A stretch of DNA of 64,000 nt from Klenkia brasiliensis (GTDB lineage Bacteria; Actinomycetota; Actinomycetes; Mycobacteriales; Geodermatophilaceae): NCBI RefSeq assembly GCF_900100695.1, contig NZ_FNCF01000001.1:124001-188000 (forward strand), read 5' to 3'. The translations under genes and the position numbers were made by a program. Position 1 is the first letter of the stretch. Each line of letters opens with the position of its first letter. The notes under the pieces are model-generated. The model searched no databases and was not told the DNA's origin. It saw only the letters and a list, made by a program, of their open reading frames with translations. Below, piece after piece: positions 23,340 to 33,401 of the stretch.

Positions 23340-25373
23340 GTGAAGTGGACGACGGCAGCCGTGCCCATCGGCGTGGTGGCGATCGTCCTCATGCTCGTGG
23401 TGCCGATGCCCGCGATGCTGCTGGACCTGCTCATCGGGCTGAACATCGCCGGGTCGCTGCTCATCCTGCTGGTCGCCATGTCGATCAAGCGCCCGCTGGA
23501 CTTCGCCGTCTTCCCCTCCGCGATCCTGATCTTCACCCTGCTGCGGCTCGCGCTGAACGTCTCCTCGACCCGGCTGGTGCTCTCCGACGGCTACGCGGGC
23601 GCGGTCATCGAGGCCTTCGGCCACTTCGTGATCGGCGGCTCGCTGGTCATCGGCCTGGTGGTCTTCCTGATCCTGGTCGTCATCCAGTTCGTGGTGATCA
23701 CCAAGGGCGCCGAGCGCGTGGCCGAGGTGGGCGCCCGCTTCACCCTGGACGCGATGCCCGGCAAGCAGATGGCCATCGACGCCGACCTCAACGCCGGTCT
23801 GATCACCGAGGCGCAGGCCCGCAGGCGCCGCGCCGAGGTCACCGCCGAGGCCGACTTCTACGGCTCGATGGACGGTGCCAGCAAGTTCGTCAAGGGCGAC
23901 GCCATCGCCGCGATCATCATCGTGCTGGTCAACCTCATCGGTGGGCTGACCATCGGCATGGTGCAGAACGGCATGAGCGCCGGCGACGCGGTCAGCACCT
24001 ACTCGCTGCTGGCCGTCGGCGACGGCCTGGTGTCGATGGTCCCCGCGCTGCTGCTGTCCACCGCCACCGGCATCGTGGTCACCCGCTCGGCCGCCGACGG
24101 CGAGCTCGGTCAGGACATGATCGCCCAGCTCGGCCGCACCAAGCAGCCGCTGCGGATCGCCGGCGGCGCGATGCTGGCGCTGGCCCTCATGCCCGGACTG
24201 CCCAAGATCCCCTTCCTGGTCACCGGCGGCGTCATCCTGTTCCTGGCCTCCCGGGTGAAGGACGCCGTGCCGGAGGACGAGGACGCCGCCGCACCGGTCG
24301 CCGACGAGCCCTCCCCGGACTCCCCCGAGGCCATCGCCGAGAAGATGCGCGTGGACCCGCTGGAGCTCGAGGTCGCCTTCGACCTCGTCGAGCTGGTCGA
24401 CACCGCCCGCGGCGGCGACCTGCTGGACCGGGTCAAGGCCCTGCGCCGCAAGGTCGCCATGGACACCGGCCTGGTCATCCCGCTGGTGCGCACCCGCGAC
24501 AACCTCGACCTCCCGGCCTCCCAGTACGTGGTGTGGCTCAACGGCGTCCCCGTCGCAAAGGGGACGTCGCCGGCGGGCACCGTGCTGGCCATCGGCGACT
24601 CGCTGGAGGGCCTGCCCGGCAAGCCCACCCGCGAGCCGGTCTTCGGTCTGGCCGCCAAGTGGGTGCCCGCCGAGCTGCAGCGGCAGGCCGAGATGGCCGG
24701 GGCGACCGTGGTCGACCGGTCCTCGGTCATCACCACCCACCTGGCCGAGGTCGTGCGGCAGAACGCCGCGCAGCTGCTGGGCCGCGAGGACGTCAAGCTG
24801 CTGCTGGAGATGGTCCGCCGCTCGCACCCCGTGGTGGTCGAGGAGCTGACCGGCGGCGGGCTGTCGCTGGGCCAGGTGCAGCAGGTGCTGCAGGCGCTGC
24901 TGGAGGAGGGCGTCTCGATCCGCGACCTGGTCCGGATCTTCGAGGCGCTGTCGCTGCGCGCGAAGTCGGCCACCGACATCGACAGCCTGGTCGAGGCGGC
25001 CCGGGCGGCGCTGGGGCCGGCGATCAGCCACCCCTACGTGACCGCCGACGAGAAGCTGTACGTGATGACCCTCGACCCGGGCCTGGAGCAGCGCCTGCTG
25101 TCCGCGGTCCGGCAGGGCGAGCAGGGTGCCGTGCTGGCCCTGGACGCCGGCATGGTGGACGCGCTGGCCCGCGGGGCCAGCGACCTGCTCGACGACGCCG
25201 AGAAGCTCGGGATCACCGCGCTGCTGGTCTGCTCCCCGCAGATCCGTCCGGCGCTGTCCCGGCTGATGCGTCAGGTGGTGGCCCGCTGCACGGTCATCTC
25301 CTACGCCGAGGTCTCCCGCACGGCCCAGATCGAGACGATCGGAGTGGTGAACGGTGCCGTCGCACTTGCCTGA
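23340..25373 (+). CDS. flhA: Flagellar export gate protein FlhA
   Basis: FlhA forms the nonameric ring of the export gate, uses proton motive force and receives chaperone-substrate pairs. The 677 residues have the expected eight membrane helices in the first 310 residues, the FHIPEP-type loop ([20 protein letters not shown] then [20 protein letters not shown] with [14 protein letters not shown]) and a soluble C-terminal domain (about 340-677). The GTG at 23340 aligns with the family N-terminus (short basic start then [13 protein letters not shown]) and no Shine-Dalgarno is visible. It lies just after a sigma-28-type -10. Confidence 0.97.
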   Translation: MKWTTAAVPIGVVAIVLMLVVPMPAMLLDLLIGLNIAGSLLILLVAMSIKRPLDFAVFPSAILIFTLLRLALNVSSTRLVLSDGYAGAVIEAFGHFVIGGSLVIGLVVFLILVVIQFVVITKGAERVAEVGARFTLDAMPGKQMAIDADLNAGLITEAQARRRRAEVTAEADFYGSMDGASKFVKGDAIAAIIIVLVNLIGGLTIGMVQNGMSAGDAVSTYSLLAVGDGLVSMVPALLLSTATGIVVTRSAADGELGQDMIAQLGRTKQPLRIAGGAMLALALMPGLPKIPFLVTGGVILFLASRVKDAVPEDEDAAAPVADEPSPDSPEAIAEKMRVDPLELEVAFDLVELVDTARGGDLLDRVKALRRKVAMDTGLVIPLVRTRDNLDLPASQYVVWLNGVPVAKGTSPAGTVLAIGDSLEGLPGKPTREPVFGLAAKWVPAELQRQAEMAGATVVDRSSVITTHLAEVVRQNAAQLLGREDVKLLLEMVRRSHPVVVEELTGGGLSLGQVQQVLQALLEEGVSIRDLVRIFEALSLRAKSATDIDSLVEAARAALGPAISHPYVTADEKLYVMTLDPGLEQRLLSAVRQGEQGAVLALDAGMVDALARGASDLLDDAEKLGITALLVCSPQIRPALSRLMRQVVARCTVISYAEVSRTAQIETIGVVNGAVALA

Positions 25374-28300
25374 GCCGCCGTCCGGGGCGACCCGTGACGA
25401 GGCCATCGCCGCCGCACGCGAGGAGTACGGCTCCGACGTGCGGATCCGCGGCGTGCGCCGCATCCGCACCGGAGGTGTGGCCGGCTTCTTCAGCCAGGAG
25501 CGCTACGTCGCCGACGTCGTGCTGCCCGCCGGTGCCGAGGGCGCCGCCACGGCCACGGCGAAGCCCGCCACGAAGCCCGCCGCGAAGCCCGCCGCGAAGC
25601 CTGCGGCCAAGCCCGCGGCGAAGGCCACCCCGGCCCGGCCGGCCGGCGGCAAGCCCGCGGCCGCGAAGGCCGGCAAGGCCACCACGGCGGCCACGGCAGC
25701 CGGGCCGCAGGTCGCCCCGGCCCGCGCCGCGACCCCCGTCGTGGTCGCCGAGGTGCCCGCCGCCGGCCTGTCCCAGGCCGACGTCATGGCCCGCTGGCCC
25801 GCCGCGGGTCTGTCCGTCGACGACCTGCTGGAGGTCGCCCTGCAGGTCCGCGACGCCCAGCGCAGCGCCGACGACACCCCCACCGGTGCCCTCCCCGTCG
25901 TCGACCCGGTCGACGAGCTGGCCGACCTCCTGGGCTCCCCCGCGGACGCCGCGGTCGACGTCTACAGCCCCGCCTCGCTGGCCCGGTCCGCCGCGCCCGC
26001 ACCGCGCCGTACCGCCGCCGCGGACGCGCCGCGCACCACGGAGGGTGACCGCCCGGCCCGGCCGGCCGACCGCCCGGCCGAGGCCGCCGGTGCACCGGCC
26101 CGGAGCGCTCGCCGCCCGATCGCGACCCGCCGCGAGGAGGAGCCGGCCGCACCGGCCGCACCCGCGTGGGAGCGCACCTCCCGCACCGCGCCCGCGGTCG
26201 AGGAGCCGGTGGTCGAGGCCGCCGACGAGCAGGCGGCCCCCTCCCCCTTCGCCGCCGCCCTCATGCGCGTGGTGACCCAGGACGACGAGGTGCAGGCCGC
26301 GGTGGCCGACGCCGAGCAGCAGCACGACGAGGAGCAGCAGGTGGCCGCCGAGCAGGACCTGGAGCCGGTCGCGGCCGTCGCCCCCGACCGCGCCGCCGCC
26401 GTGCGCGCCGCCGCGCTGCGCGCCGAGGCCCAGGCCGTGGCCGCCGCCCGTGCCGACGCCGCCCGCCGAGAGGTGCTGGCCGCCGAGCTGGCCGACGCCC
26501 CCGCGCTGACCGCCGGGCCAGCCCCCGTCGAGCCGGCGCTGGTCGAGACCGCAGTGGTCGAGCCGGTGCTGGTCGAGACCGCAGTGGCCGAGACCGCAGT
26601 GGTCCAGCCGTCCGCGCCCGCCGCCGACGTCGTGGCGACCCCCGCCACCGGCACCGCGTCGCGCACCCCCGAGGAGCGCCGCGCCGCCGCCCGGGCCCGC
26701 GCCGAGGCCCGCCGCGCCGCGCGCGAGGCCCGTGCCGCCGAGGCGGCCGCGGCCGCCGAGGCCGTCGCCGCGCCCGAGCCGACCCCGGCGCCCGCCGCGG
26801 AGCCGGTGTGGGACGCGACCACCGTCATCGAGCTGGCGCCCCGGCCCGGTCGCCCCGCGGCCGCCCAGCGCCCCCCGGCCCCCGCTGCCACCCGCCCGGT
26901 CGCCCCTGCCCCCGCGCCGGTTGCCGAGGCACCCGCGGCGGCCGCACCCACCCGGGTGACGTCGGCCCGGGCGGCCGCCGCGCAGCTGCGGGAGGCCGCG
27001 ATCCGCGCCGCCGGCGAGCTCGCCGAGCGCCAGGTCGCCCCGGCCGGGCCCGCACCCGACCTGCTGGACGAGTTCGTCGACCCGGAGCTGGCCGCTGCCC
27101 CGGCGACGCCCACCGCGCCGCCCGCCCCCGTCGCCCCCGCCGCGTCCGCGGAGCCGTCGCTGCAGGAGCGCGCCGCGCGCCTGCGGTCCGTGCTGGCCGC
27201 CGCGACGCCGTCCGCCCCCGTCCCGCCGGCCGCCCCGGTGGGCGGTCCGGCCGAGGTCGCCGAGGAGCAGGTCCCGGCCCGCCGCAGCCTGCCGGCGGTC
27301 CCCCCGGCCGCGTCGGCGTCCCGCCAGGCCGCCGAGGCCGCCGAGGCCGCCCGCGTCCAGGCCGAGCGTGCCGCCGCCGAGGCCGCCCGGGTCGAGGCCG
27401 AGCGGCTGGCCGCCGAGCAGGCCGAGGCCGCCCGGGTCGAGGCCGAGCGTCTCGCCGCCGAGCAGGCCGAGGCCGCCCGCATCGAGGCCGAGCGTCTCGC
27501 CGCCGAGCAGGCCGAGGCCGCCCGCATCGAGGCCGAGCGTCTTGCCGCCGAGCAGGCCGAGGCTGCCCGCGTCGAGGCCGCCCGGGTCGAGGCCGAGCGT
27601 GCTGCCGCCGAGGCCGCCCGCCGTGGGGCCGAGCGTGCTGCCGCCGAGGCCGCCCGCGTCGAGGCCGAGCGCATCGCCGCCGAGCAGGCCGAGGCTGCCC
27701 GGGTCGAGGCCGAGCGTGCTGCCGCCGAGGCTGCCCGCCGTGAGGCCGAGCGCGTCGCCGCCGAGCACGCCGAGGCTGCCCGGGTCGAGGCTGCCCGGGC
27801 CGAGGCCGAGCGCGTCGCCGCCGAGGCCGCCCGGGTGCGCGCCGAGCAGGCCGCCCGCCGCGAGGCTGCCCGCGTCGAGGCCGAGCGGCTGGCCGCCGAG
27901 CAGGCCGAGGCCGAGCGGCTCGAGGCCGAGCGGCTCGAGGCCGAGCGCCTGGAGGCCGTCCGCGCCGCCACCGAGCGGGACGAGGCCGCGCGGGTGGCCG
28001 CCGAGCAGCGGGCCGCCGCCGAGCAGGCCGCCCGCGCCGCCGAGCAGGCGCGGGCCCGTCAGGCGACCGCCGACCGCACCGCGCAGGAGGTCGAGGACGC
28101 GGCCGCCGGTCGTCGGCGCACCCGCGCCGAGCGCCGCGCCGCCGCCGAGCTGGCCCGGGCCGGGGTCATCGTCCCCGCCGCCGTCCCCGTGGCGGTCGAG
28201 GTGCCCGAGGTCGACCCGCTGTGGGGCACCCCCGTGCGCCGCCCCGCCGAGGTCGTCGCGACCGTGGACGTCGTCGAGGACGGCGGCCGGCACCGAGGTT

Positions 28301-29694
28301 CGGCCCCCGTCGAGCAGGACGCGCCCGCCGCGGAGGCCGTCGTCGAGCCGGTCGTCGAGCCGGTCGAGGGTGTCCTCGTCGACGTGCCGCCGCCCGGCTT
28401 CCCCGCCGGTTCGCGGTACGACGAGGTGCTCTTCGGTAGCACCCGGTCCACCCCGCGTGCCGCGCAGACCGACCCGCTGGAGGCGCTGCGCGCCGCCGCC
28501 CTGGCCGGGGGCGCGGTCTCCCCGCGTCGCCGCCGCGCCGACAGCGCCGGCCGCCACCGCACGGCGCCGACCCAGGTGGACATGCCCGCCGTGGGCGCGG
28601 CCCGGCTGACCGCGCTGGAGGACCCGTCCGAGGCCACCTCCGGCTTCCTCGACGTGCTGCAGGCCGTGGCCGACAGCGACTTCGCCGCCCCCGCGCCCGC
28701 CGAGGCCCCGGAGGTCCCCGAGCTGCTGGTGCAGGAGATGGCGCACGAGATGGCCGCCGGCATGGCCGAGGAGCTCGCCCGCACCGCCACCGACCTGCCG
28801 ATGACCGCCGACGCCACCACGGTGCTGCCGGGCCTGGCCGCGGTCGTGCCGTCGTCGGTGCCGCGGGTGCGTGGCCACCGCCCGCCCGTCCCGGCGCCGT
28901 CGGGCCGGTCCCGCTCGCTGCCGCCGCACCCCTCCACCCGGATGCGCGGCACCCGTGGCGACGACGGCGACCGCTGGGCGACCATCACCCACCTGGTCCC
29001 GGTCACCGACGACGCCTCCCCCGCCGACAGCGGCGTGGCCGGACTGGCCGCGCTCGGTGTCCCGGCCGCGGTGCTGGGCGCCGACTTCGCCGCCGACGCC
29101 TCCCGCCGCGGCACGTTCGCCGCGCTGGCCTCCGCGCTGGGCCGGGCCCTGCCCGCCGCCCCGGCGATGCCGTCGGAGCCGGGTGACGTCCTCGTCGTCG
29201 TCGGCCCCGGTGCCGAGGCGCTGACCGCGGCGCGGGCGCTGGCCGTGGCGCTGCGGCTGGACCCGGCGCGGGTGCAGTGGTGCACCCGCGGCGCGCTCGC
29301 CGGGCTCGTGCCCGCCGACGTGCAGGTCGCCGGTGCTGCCGCGGCCGCCGACCGCCGGGCGCAGGCCGCCGAGGCCGACGTCCCGACCGTCGTGGCCGTC
29401 GACGTGCCCCTCGGGGACGCCGGTGGCGCCTGGGCCGCGCAGATGCTGCAGGCCTGGTCGGCCACGGCGGTGTGGGGCGTGCTCGACGCCACCCGCAAGC
29501 CCGGTGCGCTGCGCAACTGGCTGGCCGGGCTGCCCCGCGTGGACGCCGTCGTCGTCACCGACACCGACACCGCGCCCGACCCGGCCACCCTGCTGGACGG
29601 CCTGCCGGTGCCGGTCGCCGTCGTCGACGGTGCCCGGGCCACCCCGCACCGGTGGGCGGCCCTGCTCTGCGAGCGGCTGGCCGGTCGGCAATGA
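25354..29694 (+). CDS. Giant FlhF-like protein with degenerate SRP-GTPase domain
   Basis: A 1,446-residue protein directly after flhA, the usual place of flhF (SRP-type GTPase that sets flagellar position; 370-460 aa normally). Residues about 10-50 match the FlhF N-terminus ([20 protein letters not shown] then [17 protein letters not shown]). Next come Lys/Ala/Pro repeats (70-110), a long disordered Ala/Pro/Glu region, and an Ala/Glu/Arg coiled coil (about 655-910). The last 240 residues resemble SRP N plus G domains, but key motifs are lost: the P-loop reads GPGAEALTA (1284-1292), Leu1290 replacing the catalytic Lys; DTAGR becomes DVPLG; TKLD becomes TDTD. So GTP binding is unlikely. A structural polar or C-ring scaffold is inferred. 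GTG start; overlaps flhA by 20 bases. Confidence 0.8.
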   Translation: MPSHLPEPPSGATRDEAIAAAREEYGSDVRIRGVRRIRTGGVAGFFSQERYVADVVLPAGAEGAATATAKPATKPAAKPAAKPAAKPAAKATPARPAGGKPAAAKAGKATTAATAAGPQVAPARAATPVVVAEVPAAGLSQADVMARWPAAGLSVDDLLEVALQVRDAQRSADDTPTGALPVVDPVDELADLLGSPADAAVDVYSPASLARSAAPAPRRTAAADAPRTTEGDRPARPADRPAEAAGAPARSARRPIATRREEEPAAPAAPAWERTSRTAPAVEEPVVEAADEQAAPSPFAAALMRVVTQDDEVQAAVADAEQQHDEEQQVAAEQDLEPVAAVAPDRAAAVRAAALRAEAQAVAAARADAARREVLAAELADAPALTAGPAPVEPALVETAVVEPVLVETAVAETAVVQPSAPAADVVATPATGTASRTPEERRAAARARAEARRAAREARAAEAAAAAEAVAAPEPTPAPAAEPVWDATTVIELAPRPGRPAAAQRPPAPAATRPVAPAPAPVAEAPAAAAPTRVTSARAAAAQLREAAIRAAGELAERQVAPAGPAPDLLDEFVDPELAAAPATPTAPPAPVAPAASAEPSLQERAARLRSVLAAATPSAPVPPAAPVGGPAEVAEEQVPARRSLPAVPPAASASRQAAEAAEAARVQAERAAAEAARVEAERLAAEQAEAARVEAERLAAEQAEAARIEAERLAAEQAEAARIEAERLAAEQAEAARVEAARVEAERAAAEAARRGAERAAAEAARVEAERIAAEQAEAARVEAERAAAEAARREAERVAAEHAEAARVEAARAEAERVAAEAARVRAEQAARREAARVEAERLAAEQAEAERLEAERLEAERLEAVRAATERDEAARVAAEQRAAAEQAARAAEQARARQATADRTAQEVEDAAAGRRRTRAERRAAAELARAGVIVPAAVPVAVEVPEVDPLWGTPVRRPAEVVATVDVVEDGGRHRGSAPVEQDAPAAEAVVEPVVEPVEGVLVDVPPPGFPAGSRYDEVLFGSTRSTPRAAQTDPLEALRAAALAGGAVSPRRRRADSAGRHRTAPTQVDMPAVGAARLTALEDPSEATSGFLDVLQAVADSDFAAPAPAEAPEVPELLVQEMAHEMAAGMAEELARTATDLPMTADATTVLPGLAAVVPSSVPRVRGHRPPVPAPSGRSRSLPPHPSTRMRGTRGDDGDRWATITHLVPVTDDASPADSGVAGLAALGVPAAVLGADFAADASRRGTFAALASALGRALPAAPAMPSEPGDVLVVVGPGAEALTAARALAVALRLDPARVQWCTRGALAGLVPADVQVAGAAAAADRRAQAAEADVPTVVAVDVPLGDAGGAWAAQMLQAWSATAVWGVLDATRKPGALRNWLAGLPRVDAVVVTDTDTAPDPATLLDGLPVPVAVVDGARATPHRWAALLCERLAGRQ
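27358..27960 (+). repeat. Coding repeats of about 45 bases in the FlhF-like gene
   Basis: Imperfect tandem units of about 45 bases encode variations of [15 protein letters not shown], with shorter [12 protein letters not shown] variants. They form the long coiled coil. The repeats stay in frame, so this is protein repetition and not a CRISPR or satellite; unit number may vary between strains. Confidence 0.85.
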
Positions 29695-29930
29695 GCCCGC
29701 TGCGCTGGGACGTCCTCGGCGCAGCGGCGCTGTTCGCCGTCCCGGTCCTGCTGCTGGGCGCGGTGGGCACGCTGGACACCGACGTCGTGGTGGCGCGGCT
29801 GCCCTGGTGCCTGCTCGCCGGCTGGGTCGCCAGCTCGCTGCTGCGCGCCGTCTTCCCGGCGCCCAAGCCCGAGCCGCGTCCCCGCCGGCGCCCGCACCCG
29901 CCCGCCGAGGCCGAACCCGCCGACGCCTGA
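29691..29930 (+). CDS. Small two-helix membrane protein, hypothetical
   Basis: A 79-residue protein of unknown family. Two hydrophobic segments (about 9-27, [15 protein letters not shown], and 38-55, [17 protein letters not shown]) are followed by a Pro/Arg-rich then acidic tail. ATGA overlap with the FlhF-like gene makes it the last gene of the flhA unit and probably co-translated. A motility link is inferred from position only. DUF3054-type small actinobacterial membrane proteins look broadly similar, but I cannot confirm membership. Confidence 0.7.
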   Translation: MSPLRWDVLGAAALFAVPVLLLGAVGTLDTDVVVARLPWCLLAGWVASSLLRAVFPAPKPEPRPRRRPHPPAEAEPADA

Positions 29931-29940
29931 CGCGGCGGCG

Positions 29941-29954
29941 GGTCCGGCCGGACC
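29941..29954. terminator. Palindrome between convergent genes
   Basis: GGTCCGGCCGGACC, a perfect 14-base palindrome, sits exactly between the stop of the small membrane protein gene and the stop of the opposing PhoH gene. It could act as a short bidirectional terminator; the stem would be only about 5 bp. Confidence 0.35.
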
Positions 29955-31250
29955 TCAGAGCGGGATGTCCTCCAGCATCTCGGTGACCAGCGCGGCGATC
30001 GGCGAGCGCTCCGAGCGGGTCAGCGTGATGTGGGCGAACAGCGGGTGGCCCTTGAGCGCCTCGATGACGGCGGTGACGCCGTCGTGCCGGCCGACCCGCA
30101 GGTTGTCCCGCTGCGCGACGTCGTGGGTGAGCACGACCCGGGAGTTGGTGCCCAGCCGGGAGAGCACGGTCAGCAGCACGCCGCGCTCCAGCGACTGCGC
30201 CTCGTCCACGACGACGAACGAGTCGTGCAGGGAACGGCCGCGGATGTGGGTGAGCGGAAGCACCTCGATCAGCCCGCGGGCGAGCACCTCGGTGACCACC
30301 TCGCTGCTGACCAGGGCGCCGAGGGTGTCGAACACCGCCTGCGCCCAGGGCGCCATCTTCTCGCCCTCGGACCCGGGCAGGTAGCCCAGCTCCTGGCCGC
30401 CGACGGCGTACAGCGGCCGGAAGATGACCACCTTCTTGTGCGCCCGGCGCTCCATCACCGACTCCAGGCCCGCGCACAGCGCCAGCGCCGACTTGCCCGT
30501 GCCGGCCCGCCCGCCCATCGAGACGATGCCGACCTCGGGGTCCAGCAGCAGGTCCAGCGCGATCCGCTGCTCGGCCGACCGGCCGTGCAGGCCGAACGCC
30601 TCGCGGTCCCCCCGCACCAGCTTGACGTGCTTGTCGGCCGTCACCCGCCCCAGCGCCGAGCCGCGGGAGGACAGCAGCACCAGCCCGGTGTGCGTGGGCA
30701 GCTCGGCCGCGGCCGGCAGGAACGCCGTCCCGGTGTCGTAGAGCCCGGAGATCTCCTCGTCGGACAGCGACAGCTCGGCCATCCCCGTCCAGCCCTGGTC
30801 GACCGCGCCCAGACCGCGGTACTCGTCGGTCTCCAGACCCACCGCCGCGGCCTTGACCCGCAGCGGCACGTCCTTGGTGACCAGGCAGACGTCGCGGCCC
30901 TCGGCCCGCAGGTTCAGCGCGACGACCATGATCCGGCTGTCGTTGCTGTCGTTGCGGAACCCGGCCGGCAGCACCGAGGAGTCGGAGTGGTTCAGCTCGA
31001 CGTGCAGCGTGCCGCCGTCCTCGCCCACCGGGACCGGGGCGTCGAGCCGGCCGTGCTGCACCCGCAGGTCGTCGAGCATGCGGAGGGTCTGGCGGGCGAA
31101 CCACCCGAGCTCGGGGTGGTGCCGCTTCTCCTCCAGCTCCCCGATGACGACGAGCGGGACGACGACGTCGTGGTCCCCGAAACGGGCCAGGGCGCCCGGG
31201 TCGGAGAGCAGGACGGAGGTGTCGAGGACGAACGTGCGGCGGGTGCTCAT
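29955..31250 (-). CDS. phoH2: PIN-PhoH family ATPase/ribonuclease
   Basis: PhoH2-type protein with an N-terminal PIN nuclease fused to a PhoH helicase-like ATPase; mycobacterial PhoH2 unwinds and cleaves RNA. The 431 residues start [20 protein letters not shown], with PIN acidic residues in VLDTSVL and in [10 protein letters not shown] / LVTKDVPLR. The PhoH part (about 190-431) has Walker [13 protein letters not shown], Walker [12 protein letters not shown] and a [13 protein letters not shown] motif. The start is chosen at the ATG where PIN homology begins. Expressed leftwards, converging on the flagellar locus. Confidence 0.93.
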   Translation of the reverse strand: MSTRRTFVLDTSVLLSDPGALARFGDHDVVVPLVVIGELEEKRHHPELGWFARQTLRMLDDLRVQHGRLDAPVPVGEDGGTLHVELNHSDSSVLPAGFRNDSNDSRIMVVALNLRAEGRDVCLVTKDVPLRVKAAAVGLETDEYRGLGAVDQGWTGMAELSLSDEEISGLYDTGTAFLPAAAELPTHTGLVLLSSRGSALGRVTADKHVKLVRGDREAFGLHGRSAEQRIALDLLLDPEVGIVSMGGRAGTGKSALALCAGLESVMERRAHKKVVIFRPLYAVGGQELGYLPGSEGEKMAPWAQAVFDTLGALVSSEVVTEVLARGLIEVLPLTHIRGRSLHDSFVVVDEAQSLERGVLLTVLSRLGTNSRVVLTHDVAQRDNLRVGRHDGVTAVIEALKGHPLFAHITLTRSERSPIAALVTEMLEDIPL

Positions 31251-31309
31251 GGGTCGACTCCCAGGAGGCGCAGGGCGCGCCACGCATCGAAGGTGACCGG
31301 GTCCCGGCT

Positions 31310-31333
31310 CAGGGGCCGGGAACCGGCCCCCTG
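31310..31333 (-). terminator. Hairpin between ABC exporter and phoH2
   Basis: CAGGGGCCGG (31310-31319) pairs with CCGGCCCC-CTG (31323-31333), a 10-bp stem with a one-base bulge and 3-base loop. It lies downstream of the leftward ABC permease gene and upstream of phoH2, so it could end the first transcript or sit in the phoH2 leader. Confidence 0.4.
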
Positions 31334-31466
31334 GTTCGACTGCGAGCAGCGGACCAACCGGGCCTCCCGTGTCCGGGGAGGCGGGCTCCCCTGACACCGA
31401 CGACGTTAAGCGCAGAAGGTGTCCAGTGCGTGACTTCCGGCCCTCGTCTCACCCGGGCGTGTCGGG

Positions 31467-32225
31467 TCAGCCGGACTCCTTGCGGAACTGCGAGGTCCCG
31501 TACCAGGCCCCCAGCGCCGCCAGGACGACGGTGAACAGCACGCCCCAGCCGACGTCCGACGACCCGAAGTCACCGGCGAACAGCGCCCGGGCACCGTCCA
31601 CGATGTGCTTGAACGGGACGACGTCGGACACCGTCTGCAGCCACCCCGGCGCCAGCGTCATCGGCAGCAGGATCCCCGACAGCAGCAGGACGGGGAACAG
31701 CACCACGTTGAGCAGCGGGGCGAAGGCGTCCTCGCTCTTGAGCGTCAGCGCCAGCGCGTAGGACACCGCCGCCAGCGACCCGCCGAGGACGGCGACCAGC
31801 GCGATGGTCAACGCCACCCCGCCGACGGAGGCGTCCAGGCCGAAGGGGACGGCGACCAGCACCAGCACCACGCCCTGGACGGCGAGCACCAGCACGTCGC
31901 GCAGCACCCGGCCCAGCAGCAGCGCCGCCCGGGGCGCCGGCGAGACCCGCTGGCTCTCGATCACCCCCGCGCGGTACTCGGCGATGAGGCTGAACCCCAC
32001 GAAGGCGGTGCCGAAGAGCCCGAGCTGCACGAGGATGCCCGGCACGAAGACCTGGTAGGCGTTGGCGCCGCCCAGCTGACCGGCGATCGGCTCCAGCAGC
32101 GGGCCGAACAGCACGATGTAGAGCACCGGCTGCATGAGGCTGATGACCAGCCAGGCCGGGTTGCGCAGCGAGGTGCGCATCGCCCGGACGAAGACGGTCC
32201 CGGTGTCGCGGACCAGCGTGCTCAC
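31467..32225 (-). CDS. ABC-2 type exporter permease (DrrB-like)
   Basis: Membrane subunit of a drug- or lipid-exporting ABC transporter. The 252 residues have about six hydrophobic segments, including a re-entrant start RNPAWLVISLMQPVLYIVLF, the ABC-2 signature region LLLSGILLPMTLAPGWLQTV, and SDVVPFKHIVDGARALFAGD near the C-terminus, the pattern of daunorubicin-resistance DrrB proteins. The GTG overlaps the stop of the partner ATPase (GTGA), so the two are translated together. Substrate cannot be told. Confidence 0.9.
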   Translation of the reverse strand: MSTLVRDTGTVFVRAMRTSLRNPAWLVISLMQPVLYIVLFGPLLEPIAGQLGGANAYQVFVPGILVQLGLFGTAFVGFSLIAEYRAGVIESQRVSPAPRAALLLGRVLRDVLVLAVQGVVLVLVAVPFGLDASVGGVALTIALVAVLGGSLAAVSYALALTLKSEDAFAPLLNVVLFPVLLLSGILLPMTLAPGWLQTVSDVVPFKHIVDGARALFAGDFGSSDVGWGVLFTVVLAALGAWYGTSQFRKESG

Positions 32226-33214
32226 GCCGACGCCCCCTCGGTCTCGGTGTCCGGCTGGTGCTCGCCGTCGCGCAGGGAGCGGCCGGTGACGGTCAGGAAG
32301 ACGTCGTCCAGGCTGGGCCGGCGGCTCTCCACGCCGTCGACCTCGATCCCGGCGGCGTCCAGGTCGCGCAGCAGGGTGACCAGCGCGGCCCCGCCGGCCG
32401 GGACCCGGCAGGTGACCCGGTCGCCGTCCACGGTGGGCGCCTCCGCGCCGGGCAGCCCGGCCACCCGGCCGGCGACCTCGGCCGCCCGCGGCGAGGTGAG
32501 GGTGAGCAGGTCGCCCCCGACGGAGCTCTTCAGCTCGTCCGGCGTCCCGGAGGCGACGATCGTGCCCTTGTCGATGACCAGCACCCGGTCGCAGAGGGCG
32601 TCGGCCTCGTCGAGGTAGTGCGTGGTCAGGAAGACCGTCGTGCCGCGCTCGCTGCGCAGGCCCTCGATGTGCTGCCAGAGGTTGGCCCGGGCCTGCGGGT
32701 CCAGCCCCGTGGTGGGCTCGTCGAGGAAGACCAGGCCGGGGACGTGCACCAGGCCCATCGCGATGTCCAGCCGGCGGCGCTGGCCACCGGACATGGCCTT
32801 GGGCTGGCGCTCCCACAGGCCGTCGAGGTCCAGCTCGGCGAACAGCTGCTTGCCGCGCTCGGTGGCCTCGGCGGTGCCCACGCCGTAGAGCCGGGCGTGG
32901 CTGACCAGCTCCTCCCCCGCCCGGTTCTCCGGTGCGGTCGACCCGGCCTGGGACACGTAGCCGATCCGGCGCCGCACGCCGACCGGGTCGGTGAGCAGGT
33001 CGCAACCGGCCACGGTCGCCGTCCCCGCGGTGGGGGCCAGCAGCGTGGTGAGCATGCGCATGGTGGTGGTCTTGCCGGCCCCGTTCGGGCCGAGGAAGCC
33101 GACGATCTCGCCGGCCTCGACGTCGAGGTCGACCCCGGCGACGGCGAGGACCTCGGTGGTCTGCCGGCCTCGCTTCTTGCGGAACGTGCGGGACAACCCG
33201 CGGGCGTGGATCAC
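32222..33214 (-). CDS. ABC exporter ATPase (DrrA-like)
   Basis: ATP-binding subunit paired with the following permease. The 330 residues show Walker A GPNGAGKTTTMRML near residue 40-52, Q-loop, signature MSGGQRRRLDIAMGL, Walker B LVFLDEPTTGLDPQ and the H-loop TTHYLDEAD. A C-terminal extension of about 90 residues is typical of the DrrA family. GTG at 33214 (VIHARGLSRTF) is taken as start because it begins the ABC domain; upstream in-frame codons have no ribosome site. Confidence 0.92.
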   Translation of the reverse strand: MIHARGLSRTFRKKRGRQTTEVLAVAGVDLDVEAGEIVGFLGPNGAGKTTTMRMLTTLLAPTAGTATVAGCDLLTDPVGVRRRIGYVSQAGSTAPENRAGEELVSHARLYGVGTAEATERGKQLFAELDLDGLWERQPKAMSGGQRRRLDIAMGLVHVPGLVFLDEPTTGLDPQARANLWQHIEGLRSERGTTVFLTTHYLDEADALCDRVLVIDKGTIVASGTPDELKSSVGGDLLTLTSPRAAEVAGRVAGLPGAEAPTVDGDRVTCRVPAGGAALVTLLRDLDAAGIEVDGVESRRPSLDDVFLTVTGRSLRDGEHQPDTETEGASA

Positions 33215-33224
33215 GCCGGGCAGC

Positions 33225-33401
33225 CTAGGACGATCCGCCCCGACGCCGTAGCGCAATTGCAGCCCACAGGACGGGCACCAGCAGGACCGGCCACTGCAGC
33301 GCCAGGTCGCCCACCCACAGCAGCAGCACGACGAGGAAGACCAGCAGGCACACCGCGCTCCACAGGCCCAGCGCCCGCTTCTCCGCGGGCGTGCGCCTCA
33401 C
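33225..33401 (-). CDS. Small two-helix membrane protein, hypothetical
   Basis: A 58-residue protein (GTG start) with two hydrophobic helices: LWSAVCLLVFLVVLLLWVGD and LQWPVLLVPVLWAAIAL, then a basic end. Its start overlaps the TGA of the DUF885 gene (GTGA), indicating translational coupling. No family recognised. It is near the minimum length for a confident gene call, but the coupling and clear membrane pattern support it. Confidence 0.6.
   Translation of the reverse strand: MRRTPAEKRALGLWSAVCLLVFLVVLLLWVGDLALQWPVLLVPVLWAAIALRRRGGSS

Noticed and set aside
27358-27960. Repeat block that could be a satellite or assembly artefact
   Set aside because: Frame is kept throughout, variants differ between units, and the product is a credible coiled coil.
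25294-31287. A 1,997-residue open frame on the minus strand across the FlhF-like gene and phoH2
   Set aside because: It is the antisense shadow of GC-rich coding DNA: Arg/Gly/Pro-heavy, overlaps two real genes, has no recognisable domain apart from phoH2 fragments in the wrong frame.
31251-31466. Possible small gene between phoH2 and the ABC permease
   Set aside because: Frames here lack ribosome sites and recognisable protein; only a hairpin is supported.
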